Below, piece by piece: positions 47,645-58,464 of a stretch of 64,000 nucleotides of DNA. This stretch comes from Hymenolepis diminuta. Its lineage: Eukaryota > Platyhelminthes > Cestoda > Cyclophyllidea > Hymenolepididae. Numbering within the stretch: the stretch's first letter is position 1; the number at the start of each line of letters is the position of its first letter. Location of the stretch: positions 46,295 through 110,294 of the forward strand of contig CAADRB010000023.1 in the NCBI GenBank assembly GCA_900708905.1, read 5' to 3'. Below the pieces are notes generated by a model. It saw nothing but the letters and a program-made list of their open reading frames with translations. It was not told the DNA's origin and made no database searches. Made by a program: the position numbers and the translations under genes.

Positions 47645-50600
47645 GTAAGTATTTGTTTATGTATCCCTTTTAATTCTAAATGATTTGGAAAATAATGGAT
47701 ATGATTTATGGCATTTAAATAAATTTAATTATAAGTTTAAGGGTTTTCTACCTTACACGATTCCATTAAAGATTAGGATAGATTTTCGAATCAGATATTA
47801 AAATGATGTAACTTTTCATGGCCGAATGTTAAAATGAATTTCGTACGAGGCATAATTTATTGAAATAGACTAAGTTTTGAAGCAACAAAATATAATCAGT
47901 TCGAAAGAATATTGCTTTTTGTAAATATTTTAATTGTATCAAGTGCTTTTTAACTAATGAAGCAGGAGATAATGAACTCGAAGTATAAAGAATCCTACTT
48001 TCTTTGAATTCTTAAATCATTGAGATATTCATTTTCTTAAGAGAACTAATGTTTAATGTGTAGTTTTCTAATGTTCCAAAGTTTAAAATTGTTATTTGAT
48101 ACCGCATTCTTAAGACCTTATTTATCATTCGAGTAAATTTCCATTCATTTGAGTCATCTTACAGCCAAGAGCAGGCGAATTCGACCAGAAATTTTGTCAC
48201 ACATGCTAGCTCACATTTATTTCTCCTTTTATTAATAATAATCTCATCATGTGAGTAAATACTTTTCTCGATTTTTCAACCCTTGAATCCTGGGAACTCT
48301 TTAAAGAGAAGTAAATTAGTTTTACTGAGATTTGTAGAGGATGCCACATCAATAAGTCTTTTTACTACATCTAAGCAATCTTCCTAAGCACTCCCAATAG
48401 CCTCTAGCAGAGTCCTCTATTATTAATTCACTCACAAATTAGCTAAGCTATGCCCAACGTGATAAGAACCAGAAAGGTGCTGCGTGGAGAGGATTTATTG
48501 CTCACTATTTGTTTTCTGCTTGGAAATACCCCACAATTGGAAACTGTTCTCCAATTGGCGGAACCAGACGTAAGGATTCCTTCGGTCGAAGACAGGATAA
48601 ATGGTAAGAGCGACCACTGCATTCACTACAGATTCAATTCTCTGTTTAGAACTGCAGCCATTATTGCCAAAGTCGTACACATCTATTCAATAACAACTAC
48701 TAGGATCTTAAAGAACAATCTTTAGAGTCTTTTAAAATGGTATGAACACATTTAAGCTCGTGATATCAAAAATCTGAGTTGAAAAGTGAATAGCGCTGCT
48801 TTAATAAAATTTAAAAAATCAGATACTGTGCTTAAACTTATCCACATTTGATAGTTCACTTTCTGTAATCTATTATGAACAGCGTACAAACCTCTGGAAG
48901 ACTCCAAAAAGAAAGCGTCTTATCTAGACCACATTGTACTGTATTGTGTGAAGTTAGAACTGTGGAAGCTAATTACACATGTCAAAGGGATAGACTAAGA
49001 GGTTACAGTGCCCGGAATCAAGATGTCTGCACGTCACACTTTCCATTTTTAAATCAATTTGATTTAGATATTAGTCTAAATAAAAATGCAACATAGCAAG
49101 GAAAAAACTCTAATATTAAAGTTTGACAAACGAATATTTGCTTGCATTTGGGAGTTAAAATTATCAATATATAAAATCATATTCATTTTATTAAGAATAC
49201 ATTGAAAATAAAAAATCCAATACATTTTGAACTTCTTTCAAACGATCAGCGAGAAAATGTACAAGAATTCAATCAAGAGAACTTGCCATCTGTCCACATC
49301 ACACTCGCTGAGCTTCATTCAAATGTTCTAAAGCTTCTACAAGAACACAACAATCTCATTCCATTAACAAATTTTACACACTGCTATGAGGAATCATTTG
49401 GTTCATTTAAGAAAGCAAACGATGTCACACTAAAAGAAAAAGAGGATTGCGAAACCAATTACGTTCCCTTGGAACATCTCATAACATCTATTCCTGGTGT
49501 AAGCATTGAGAGTTCCACGAATGGAACCCGAGTAGTTAAACTTTCTATCGATTCACCAAAAGGTACGTCTCATTGAATATGTATTTGTGCTCTCTATTCC
49601 AAAATAAAATATATTTCCACAGATACATAGCCGCTTATGTTGTAAAAGATTTAAGAGTCGCAAGTTTGTTGCAAACTATGCTTCTCAGAGTAGTAATGAC
49701 GGAGAACATAAACAATTTTGATAAAGGCCTTTATTAGGTAACAAGAACAATTAGCAGTTAGCGAGAAAATCAGAGAGTTGCCAGTCTGAAGTTACTGAGA
49801 CACTTATAGTAGCGTGTATGTAGTGTCAGGGTGACGTGATTTTAAAAGAACCCAAGAAGGAAATACCAAGTCCAGGATTTTAGATAACCTGGTTGTAACA
49901 AATCTATTGCTTCTTTGATAATTGGAGGTCGAACTTAGTGAGTTGATAGCGTAGGGTGTTCGGTGTTGGTGTCAGCTAAGGCTAACTTGATTAGTTCTAA
50001 TAACACAAGGAAATCTCGGACATCGGAATGGAAACAATAAGATTGAGCTGACTCATAGTAGAGGTCGATATAGGAGTTTTAAAATTGAAATGAGTGATTA
50101 TAAAAAGGAATGAAAAAACGTAATGAAAAAGCGAATAGAATTTGAAATTAAATCAGCTTTATTAAATGGCATGCCTCAATGTAATCTAGGCTGTACATTG
50201 AGTTATTGCTATGCCTTTAGTTATTCAAGTCTATATGGATGATGGAAAAGGCGATTACTCTCCTCTTCAGAAATGGTAAAACTGCCCGTACATGCCTTGA
50301 ATAAGGGCTTTACATGGCTAATTGGTTGACAAGTAAAATAACAATAAAACTAATTCATTCGAAGGTGAAAGCATGGAAAAAGAGCTTTTGAAATATTTCA
50401 TATCCCAGAAACTTTGCAACTTCTATTTGAAGTATCGAAAGCATTCTATTCTGCCACTAATCAGATTATTAATATTCCATTCCGAATTTGATTTTATCTA
50501 GTAGCTAGGTCAGATTACTAATATAGGCATCCATAAATTAATCCAGAAAATTAATACTTTTATTTCCAAATCTTCGCCCTTTTTGACTCTGCTTGCACTC

Positions 50601-53600
50601 ACAGTCATTCTTTGCGTAGACCCGGTATGCATATGATGTATAGATATTTTGCATTCTTTTAAATATTTAAAGTATCTGTGCGCAGAAAAACTATAGAGTG
50701 GTATATGTAAAGCGTGAAGGAGTTGGAATGAAGCAGAAGGTAAAAGTTTGACATCAGAGGACCTTACTAAATCAGAAGTCAGAAATCTCCTGACTCTGCT
50801 TGCAAATTAACTATTCGATAACATGTCTAATTTGATTTTAAGATCTACTATCGAGCTACCACATTTCTCATTGTCGATAAGTTGAGAGTTAGATATCAGT
50901 CTTGTCATCTCAAAAACGGATTTTTAAAAGCTAGGAGATACTAGCTAAGATATTTTTGATTTAACATAATTCATAAATAGGGTGAAATCCCTCTGAAGCA
51001 TTCCATTACAAAAGCTATGCAAATTTTTCGTACTTCAATTTATATATGATCAGTTTGATAACCAAAATTAAACTGAAACTGAACAAGATTATTGGTTTAA
51101 CAACGATCCCATTTGTATTTCAGATGATGTAATTGGTGGTTCCTCCTCTGAAACCATGCGTCAGTTTAGACACGAAGTTGTGGATTTAATAAAACAACAA
51201 CCCAATTATTGCTTACTTCTCTCCAAATTCATTCCAGCATATCACTCGCGCTTCAATAAGCAATTTCGAGTCTCTTCTTACGGCTATACACGTCTCCAGG
51301 ATCTTTTTGAATCTCTCAGGGGTGTGGTACATATTGTGGGCCAGGGTCCTCAGCGAACAATTATGCTAACCCATTTGACTCAGGTACGGAGATTCACTCA
51401 TGAACTACTGCGCATGCTCAAGACTCAGCAGAGAAAAAGTCTTCGTGTTTATGAAATTCCGAAAATCTATGAAGCTGTTTTTAATAAGGTTGGTTAAAGA
51501 CATTCATTTCTTAAGCTTTACATAAACAAGATGCTCGATGTTAAAAGGCATAATGATACATTTAGAATAAAGTAATATTTAATCGAAAAAACAACTACCG
51601 ATTAATTGCTTGCCGCGTTTAAGCAGTGAAGAATTAGAATGTATGTAAAAAGTGATTTGTACAAACAGTTGAAACATGTTAATATAAATTTGATATCCAT
51701 AACCATCTTCTACTATATTGATGTATGAAACGAAAAATCTTACAATCAACTGGAATTTTTTTCAGAATTAAAGATTATTAGAAATAAAACAGATACAAAA
51801 TGCAATGAAATTAAAGCGATAAAATAAATAATTACATCTCATGGTCAGTGGATAACAATTAGATCTCGATGACTGAAACGAGTGTTTAATCATCCGATAT
51901 GACCCCTTGTATGGATTTTGTGATTTGAAAAAAATGCTAATTCGGATTAATCCTGGGACTCTCCATTTTACACATACAGGACTGTGCCGATCGTTTCTTG
52001 CATTCTCCTAAATATTTACCTCATCCTAAAATGTGAATAACCCTTCCTCCAAATTCACCATTATGTTTCAATTAATCGATCCACAGTCACCTAGATACTT
52101 AGAAAGCTATTAATCTCTGCTTTATTCCTAATTCATTTTTTCGAGATTTCTGTTTTCTCATAATAAACCTTGCTCTAGGGCCCTGCTTTAGTATCATCCT
52201 ATAGAAATTCGTACATTTCGACATTCCAAATAATGAAAATAGTGTACTTAATTACTCATCTAAGTGCCAATTTCATAGAAACAGTTTTACTTATACGTAT
52301 AACAGTAGCACTGGCAGAAAATCTAATTGAAATTAACCATCTATGGGAAGGAAGTTTGAAAGATCGACCTCAAGTATATTGTGATGTATTTAATTTACAG
52401 CTGTTTGTTGAAAAATTCAAATGCACATTGAACACAGTATTGAGTTGCTTATCGAAAGCCTTGGATGGCTATTGACCTTCTTAAAGAAAATACCAAAATA
52501 GTGAAGACAAAACAGATGAAGAGAAGTTGGGAGTGTCTTATTAGTAAGGACAATAGTTAAGGGAGAGTTTTAATAGATGAAATTGTCTAACCAGATGACA
52601 AATTTCAAATGTCAGGATTCACAACAAGTTAGAGATACCTATAAGAAAGACATGTTTTTTTTATTAGTTTGAGAAGCTATTTTGAAACCATTAGCCGATT
52701 CGTGTTCATAATCTAATCGATTTTTTCAGCCATTAAAACTATCAAATTATGGCGTCTGTACCGTTTACGATCTTCTAAATGACATACCAGAGAATAAGCT
52801 GATAATTCAGAACATCGAGGACGTAGGCGAATCTGCTTCTGAACACTCGGTCGTGATGATTCCTCAACGTATGCAAACCATGGAACAAAGAATTCGAACC
52901 AACCTTTTCGCGTTAGAAGCTCTTGATATTCTCTCAGCCTCACAACGCTTTCAGATCCCTTTTACAAAATTTATTCCAGCATACCATCACACATTCAATC
53001 GGCAATGTCGAGTTGCTGATTATGGATTCACAAAATTCATAGAGCTTCTGGAGGCTATACCGCAAACGGTAGAGGTAAATTTTCAAGAAAAATGAACATT
53101 CCTCTTTTTCTCCTTTTTTAAATGATTAATCTAAAATAAGACTACCATTGTTGTTATTTCCGTTAATTTAAATAAGAAAAAGACATAGGAATAACTGCCA
53201 GAAAAGTTAAAAACGTACGAGCAAACAAAATTATTAGTAATAAAAAGGCACTTGAAAGTCGAGAAAAAGATTAATAAAGGTGATGTTTGCACCAATTTCC
53301 TATCATGCAAACTGAAATAGTACTAGACGTGAGTTTGCTGCTATTCAGAAACGAAAGGGTTCGTGAAATATATAATCGTGAAAATGCAAGTAAATGTACA
53401 AATTCGTTGGCGAAATAACGTAATCAAAAACCCAAACTTGGATGGTCTTCAGAGTAAACGAGATTAGAGGGGATCGTATTTGGGGCCAAAATCTCACAAG
53501 CTAACTTCCCTATTGCTTTGAATTCCAGTAAAACGAGTTTTAGCTCATCAAGTTTTTATTAGTTTGAGATGAAATTCCACTCATTATATTTGCGGCGGCC

Positions 53601-55806
53601 TCTCGAAGTACTAAGATTTTTGAATCCGGTCTTAAATTTAGGATATAAAGTGTATTTCCCATTGTTTATGAGCTTTCTATAAAACTACCTGAAATAGACT
53701 GCCAAAACTCAATCCTAACTCGAAAAGACCTATTCAATTACTCTCTCTCTCTCCCTTGTTTTATTACAATGGGGGCAAAGGGGCTGACCTCCTAATGATC
53801 AGAAGAACCCAAATACTTCATTTTCAGTAAATCAAAACTATGTTACTTAATTATTTTCAGTAGTGAAATTTTAAAATTATTCTGCCTCCAATACTTGTTT
53901 CCAGGTATCTTTGGAAAACGGAGAGCGATATATAAATCTGACACTTCCACTACGACTGGCTCTTATCCGTCAGATGCTCCTCGAAGTTCTACAATCCCAA
54001 ACAGGCCACCGAATATTACTGAGTGATCTAGTCACAGCATTCTACACCAAATATCAGTTGACCTTCCTACCTCAGGACTGCGGTTTTGGAACTTTGGAAG
54101 AAATGCTTTCATCTTTTTCGGATATTGTATTCCTTAGTAAGGTGGAGCAGCAAAAATGCGACCCTGAGTCGATATCCAAAGAGTCTATAACAGAAGATTC
54201 GTCTGCCGAAATATCTAAACCCGAAAACTCTGACTCTGAAATCAACAAGACGCTCGTCATACTTGTGGATCGAAATGAGGTAAAACAATCAGCATATCGA
54301 TGTCTAAAAATACTCTTAAACTCACCTTTTGGATCGATTCCGGAAAATGAGTTTAGAGACATCTTCAGAGCTAATTTTAATGAGGAAATTGATCTGGAAT
54401 TCGTTAACCGAGAGATGAATCCTTTCATCTCGGTGAATTCAAGCGCAATAACCTATCATTCTACGCAATATATTCAAGATGCTATAGGAAGAGATATCTT
54501 AAACTTTCAGATGAAAGACTACGGAATTCAAAATGCTTTTGGAATGGATTTGGAAATAAATGCATCATCTTCAAGATTTGTTCAGCTTTGTCCTCTGATT
54601 GTACTTGCTCAACAAATCCGATTCCTCTTAACAAACATGCGTGGCAGATTAATGATAAACTTCTTAGAAGAGATGTATAGAAGCAATTTTGGAATTGATC
54701 TTTACCCTGAAGTATACGGTTATCCTTCCCTTATCACTCTCACAAATGCTTTGAAATTTGCGATTGCAACCAGGGGTCGCGGATCAAGAACAGCTATCTT
54801 CTTAGGCCCAGATTTTTTAGGTAAGCTAACTCTAATATAATTTTGAAATTGAATCCAACTCACATATCTCTCAAGATTAATTTTTTTGTTGTTTCTAGGA
54901 AAATTAGCATGGATGGTCGCCTATAAGATAATCTTTCGACATCATCTTGTCAATCAGTTCCAAAACGAATCAAATATGATCAGTCCTCCAAATATTTGCC
55001 CACAGTTGGTAGGAAATATGTTTCCTTGGGCTTATTCACTTAATCCAGAACCCCAAATCACGGATTGCGCCAGTTATTTTCCATCCTTATCTTCGGAACC
55101 GATATACAGTGGACAAGGATTAAACTGTCTCAATTTGCCTCCTATTGACTTTGTGAATCAAATGTATTTTAATAATTTTCCCTTCTATCAAGAACAAGGA
55201 ATGGCGTTAGTATCTCCTTTCACATATCCGATGACAGCAATGTCGGACCAAACACGAGTCCCGTACGAGTATTCGCAACCGTATTACATGAATTCACCAA
55301 TAAATATGCACTTAATAAATCAACACCAACTAATAAACGAGAATGTTGAGGTAGCAGAAATGAAACAGGAACCAGATCCAGTAAGCTTAAGTGAAGAGGC
55401 ATTCAAGTCTGGATCGGCTTATACCTCCTGGATATCACAGGAAGCGCAATTTACGTTGGCTCATGACTATCAAAACCAGACTTTACCGGATGGGCAGATG
55501 ATATACAATCAAGAAGAGACATTCAATCCATTTAGTACACCTTTACAGTGGTCACTCTTCCAGCCAAGCCCTATAGATACTCATTTGACAATAAATCCTC
55601 GAGTCATGATATTAAATACCGGAGTTAACCCAGAAAATCCGTTCGGTTTTACTTCTACACCTTGTATCATGAACGAACCGAATAATTTCACTGAAGTGAC
55701 CAATAAATGTGAAGAAGGAGATTGGACACTTCCAATAAGTATGACGACAGAATCAACACATGATACAAACGCTATAGAAAACGATATAACAGAAAATATT
55801 GAGTAA
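47135..55806 (+). CDS. MARF1: MARF1-like RNA regulator: one RRM, about seven LOTUS domains, no NYN
   Basis: Six exons (47135-47644, 49196-49562, 51124-51488, 52730-53074, 53905-54820, 54899-55806) join in phase to 1136 residues. Vertebrate MARF1 controls oocyte mRNAs through an NYN nuclease, RRMs and LOTUS (OST-HTH) domains. Here I see one RRM (about 34-114), then LOTUS-like units at about 205-288, 304-375, 376-450, 455-540, 544-603, 640-700 (degenerate) and 755-830. A disordered Asn/Gln/Pro/Met-rich tail runs from about 835 to the end. The clearest unit contains FIPAYHHTFNRQCRVADYGF, very close to MARF1. No NYN domain is encoded between the receptor stop and the RRM. The start is the first ATG of the open frame. 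A poly(A) signal is at 55866. Confidence 0.88.
47645..49195 (+). other. MARF1-like intron 1 (1.55 kb)
   Basis: Contains the 5' half of repeat family B (about 48332-48505). Open frames here overlap that repeat and are not coding. Confidence 0.65.
48332..48505 (+). repeat. Dispersed repeat family B, copy 3 (5' half only)
   Basis: GTAGAGGATGCCACATCAAT through TAGCTAAGCTATGCCCAACG and GATAAGAACCAGAAAGGTGC matches the first about 170 bp of 8052-8432. The HSE-bearing 3' half is missing. Confidence 0.8.
49196..49562 (+). CDS. MARF1: MARF1-like exon 2: first LOTUS unit
   Basis: Acceptor TTTTATTAAG, donor GTACGT, phase 0 to 1. ELHSNVLKLLQEHNNLIPLT...Y and VPLEHLITSIPGV follow the LOTUS pattern. An inserted charged loop (KKANDVTLKEKEDCE) is unusual. 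Confidence 0.8.
49563..51123 (+). other. MARF1-like intron 2 (1.56 kb)
   Basis: A less AT-rich stretch (about 49660-50000) looks repeat-like, but no second copy was found in the window. Confidence 0.5.
51124..51488 (+). CDS. MARF1: MARF1-like exon 3: second and start of third LOTUS unit
   Basis: Acceptor TTGTATTTCAG. The donor is AAG|GTTGGT, a weak match to consensus, but the phase (1 to 0) and the homology across the junction support it. LLLSKFIPAYHSRFNKQFRV is a strong LOTUS core. Confidence 0.88.
51489..52729 (+). other. MARF1-like intron 3 (1.2 kb)
   Basis: Nothing recognisable. An 80-codon frame at 52233-52475 has no domain support. Confidence 0.5.
52730..53074 (+). CDS. MARF1: MARF1-like exon 4: end of third and fourth LOTUS unit
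   Basis: Acceptor GATTTTTTCAG, donor GTAAAT, phase 0 to 0. It has LSNYGVCTVYDLLNDIP, then IPFTKFIPAYHHTF and RQCRVADYGFTKFIELLEAI, the best match to vertebrate MARF1 in this gene. Confidence 0.93.
53741..53753. repeat. (CT)n microsatellite in MARF1-like intron 4
   Basis: About six CT units upstream of exon 5. Confidence 0.85.
53905..54820 (+). CDS. MARF1: MARF1-like exon 5: fifth to seventh LOTUS-like units
   Basis: Acceptor TTGTTTCCAG, donor GTAAGC, phase 0 to 1. HRILLSDLVTAFYTKY...CGFGTLEEML is a clear unit. An acidic Ser/Glu linker follows, then a degenerate unit (SIPENEFRDIFRANFNEEID) and RLMINFLEEMYRSNFGIDLY. Confidence 0.9.
54899..55806 (+). CDS. MARF1: MARF1-like exon 6: low-complexity tail and stop
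   Basis: Acceptor TTGTTTCTAG, phase 1. 302 codons rich in Asn, Gln, Pro, Met, Tyr and Ser, with no recognised domain. TAA is at 55804-55806. It is presumably a disordered partner-binding tail (inference). Confidence 0.88.
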
Positions 55807-56202
55807 AATAATATTAAAAGGAAAAGCAATTTCATTTTCTCCTTAATTTATCTATTAAAAGAAGCAATAAACATTTAATGTGTAAAATTTACTATTTAAA
55901 TACGCATTATGAAAGCAAAATTTGAGCTTGTAAAGATATTGCCAGCGAAGGGGGTTCGATAAGAATATAAAGCATAAGATAATCCTAAGAAAGTATCTTT
56001 CAATAATCTGAAGGAGCATACTTGAATCTATTTTAGTAAAACTGAAGATATGTTAGTCAAAAAGTAAAAGATAAAATACAGACAAACCTCAGTAAAACAT
56101 GTAAAAAATTAAAAAAAAACAGGCGAAAGTACGCACGCCAACCCATGAGTATTAATATTGAATAAACTTAATTACAAAATATGAAGATGGATGTAGTACA
56201 TT
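55807..56202. other. Convergent 3' intergenic gap (396 bp)
   Basis: Separates the tail-to-tail MARF1-like and CNTD1-like genes. Contains AATAAA at 55866-55871 for the plus-strand gene. No clear minus-strand AATAAA was seen, so the two 3' UTRs may overlap. Confidence 0.6.
55866..55871 (+). terminator. Poly(A) signal AATAAA for MARF1-like gene
   Basis: Lies 59 bases after the stop codon. Confidence 0.6.
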
Positions 56203-56985
56203 TCAAATTAAGGAAAAAATGCTATAAACGACGGCTAATAGTTCATGAACAGAACAGTTTAACGTAAAACAACAAATCCTTGAATAGGCATAGAAAAGTT
56301 TTGAGTTGTTTAACGTAGCACATACAACAGCAGAGGCTGAGAGTATCCGAAGGCAAATGTGGGACTCGATATTTTTGCCGAAAATAGAGCGGATTTCTCC
56401 GATGAGATCCGGCAAATTTGTAACGATAAGATAGAGAAAATCATTTACCATTTGGAGATCAATCTTTTCTGAAACGAGATCACTAAACTGAGCAAGGTAT
56501 TCGACCGGTATGAGGAAATCAAAACACAACAAGTCATCCTGTAATCTCCAAAAGACGTAAACTTCCGATTTGACAATATGTTCGATGTCTGTCTCTATAA
56601 GAAGTTTCTTAAATATTTTAAGAAGGGCAGAGGTTTTGAGAATTTTTCGTCGGTCAACGAGCTTGGTTGCGATTTGTATAACTGAATACAAATGCATTAA
56701 AAAATCCTTCTTCTTACGAATAAGCATTTGTTTTATTTGACTAGAATCAACATCGAAACAATTTTTAAAAACATATTGAAGTTCGTAAAACAGGTAGCGG
56801 TCGTAAAGAATTATCGATATAAAATACACGGGATGGGGAGCTTTGAGTTTATTGCAGATGCTGAAAATATAATTACAGGAATTGTAGGTGCAGAATCTCC
56901 CTATATTATCTGCATAATATTCGCTATTACACCCAGAAGAACGTTTTGTGCAATTTAGCCAACTCCATAACGGCTCAATATCCAT
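56203..56985 (-). CDS. CNTD1: CNTD1-like cyclin-fold protein
   Basis: A single open exon of 260 residues from ATG at 56985-56983 to TGA at 56203. CNTD1 (COSA-1 in nematodes) promotes maturation of designated meiotic crossovers. The cyclin-box landmarks are in order: NIGRF (27-31), a YDRYL helix (61-65), FLMHLYSVIQIATKL (95-109, matching FTLRLVSCVQLASKL of CNTD1), DRRKI, then KSEVYVFWRL and PVEYL (like ESELDVL and PLAYVE). A second helical half ends near VVYSIFSL. Human CNTD1 is about 330 residues. The open frame continues upstream of the ATG to 57030, where the minus strand reads CCTAAG. A further 5' exon is therefore possible and the true start is uncertain. Confidence 0.7.
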   Translation of the reverse strand: MDIEPLWSWLNCTKRSSGCNSEYYADNIGRFCTYNSCNYIFSICNKLKAPHPVYFISIILYDRYLFYELQYVFKNCFDVDSSQIKQMLIRKKKDFLMHLYSVIQIATKLVDRRKILKTSALLKIFKKLLIETDIEHIVKSEVYVFWRLQDDLLCFDFLIPVEYLAQFSDLVSEKIDLQMVNDFLYLIVTNLPDLIGEIRSIFGKNIESHICLRILSASAVVCATLNNSKLFYAYSRICCFTLNCSVHELLAVVYSIFSLI

Positions 56986-57884
56986 ACGGACATCGCTAAA
57001 TCGAGGTTCGAACGATAACAAATAATCGACTTAGGAACAACGCGCTACTGACACAATTGGTTAAAAGACTTCAATGCTTTACGATAAATAAATGACAAGT
57101 ATGAAAACTAACATTTTTAAATTAAATCGATCATTTTATACCTTTATTTCTTTTGGGAGGCTTTATAATAGGTTTTATGAATTTGATGACTAAAAAATTT
57201 TTAATCAATGGCAGTTCTTCAGACATTTAAGAAGTCCTCAAGATATTAGATTGTTTTACTTTTGATTAAATGGGTTTTATTTGATGTTATTATCAAAATT
57301 TATCGGTTGCTTATATTTATTTATTTTCGATCCCCTTTTGTGTGTAAATTAATGTTTTATTAGCCTGCCGTATCTTACTCTACTGGACATGTTACATTTA
57401 GGACCTAAAATAGAGGCAACTGCAATCACCTTTTCAGGCCAAAGTATCGGCGAATAGATACAAAACCGACATCATGTCATTGTGTTAAGAAGTTTCGGGA
57501 CACTTTGTTTATCGGTAGTGGAATGGTTTCATAAAAAATCGCTCTGTTAAAATGTAATTAAAATATCTGAGCAGTTTGATCAAACTTAAAATATTATTTT
57601 TCTTATGCAAAAAATCTATATAAAATAACAATGACTCTGTTTCTAATATAAAATCCTTACTGTTGAGCGGCATTAACATTTATCGCACAAAATTCCAGAT
57701 ATTGATGAATTTTCTTTATCGTTTTAGCTATGTATTTTTCAAATGATTGCAAATGTTGCCAATTCTATATCTTCATTATTATTTCAATAATTTTACTTGA
57801 TGTTTATGAGACTTCGCTGCTTATTCGAAATTAATATTTTTTCCGAAAATGAATCCTATAGTTAAGGTTCTTTATTTTTCACCT

Positions 57885-58105
57885 TTTAAGTTCCACTTCT
57901 TTTAGTTCCCATTTATTCGAACGAATTTGCTTGCATTAGGGTTGTAAATGGCATATAATATAAATCGACTTATTGACAGGAAAATGTGTGACCTGACATG
58001 GTGGTTTGGGTAGTTTTGTATTGTAGTGTTGTATCTGTAACAAGTGCAATGTCCTGGGGGATCTAAGAGTCGTTTACAGTGTCATAAAATGAGGAACAGA
58101 TTACA
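57885..58105 (+). repeat. Dispersed repeat family D, copy 3
   Basis: It has TTTTAAGTTCCACTTCTTTT, GTTGTAAATGGCATATAATA, ATGGTGGTTTGGGT, GTAACAAGTGCAATGTC and GGGGATCTAAGAGTCG, ending GATTACAACATG. Matches the other three copies in order. Confidence 0.85.
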
Positions 58106-58370
58106 ACATGATTATTATTCATTATAAAACAAAATGGGTGAGAAGATTATGATGAACAGGTGCCTACAGACTTTTATTAATACTCTAGGTAAGTATGGGA
58201 GTATTCTGCATATAAGTATACCAAGTGTGTTAATTGACGTGTTTTTTAAGCTCAGTTATATATAGGTAGAAAATTGAGAAGACAATGTAATTTTAAAATA
58301 AATAAACAAATGTAGGAATAAGAAGAGTTGGTGCAGATGAGGTAAAATTTATGTAAGTGTTCAGTATGCA

Positions 58371-58464
58371 TTATAACGTAACCAACTAGAAGTCCTGGTA
58401 GCAATCTTGCAGAGCCAACAATCTAGAAAACTCGGTAATATAGCAACTTAACACAGAAGCTAAT
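58371..58464 (-). repeat. Dispersed repeat family G, copy 2 (inverted)
   Basis: The reverse complement of 4400-4492, with a few substitutions. The central CCGAGTTTTCTAGATTGTTG is identical. Confidence 0.8.
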
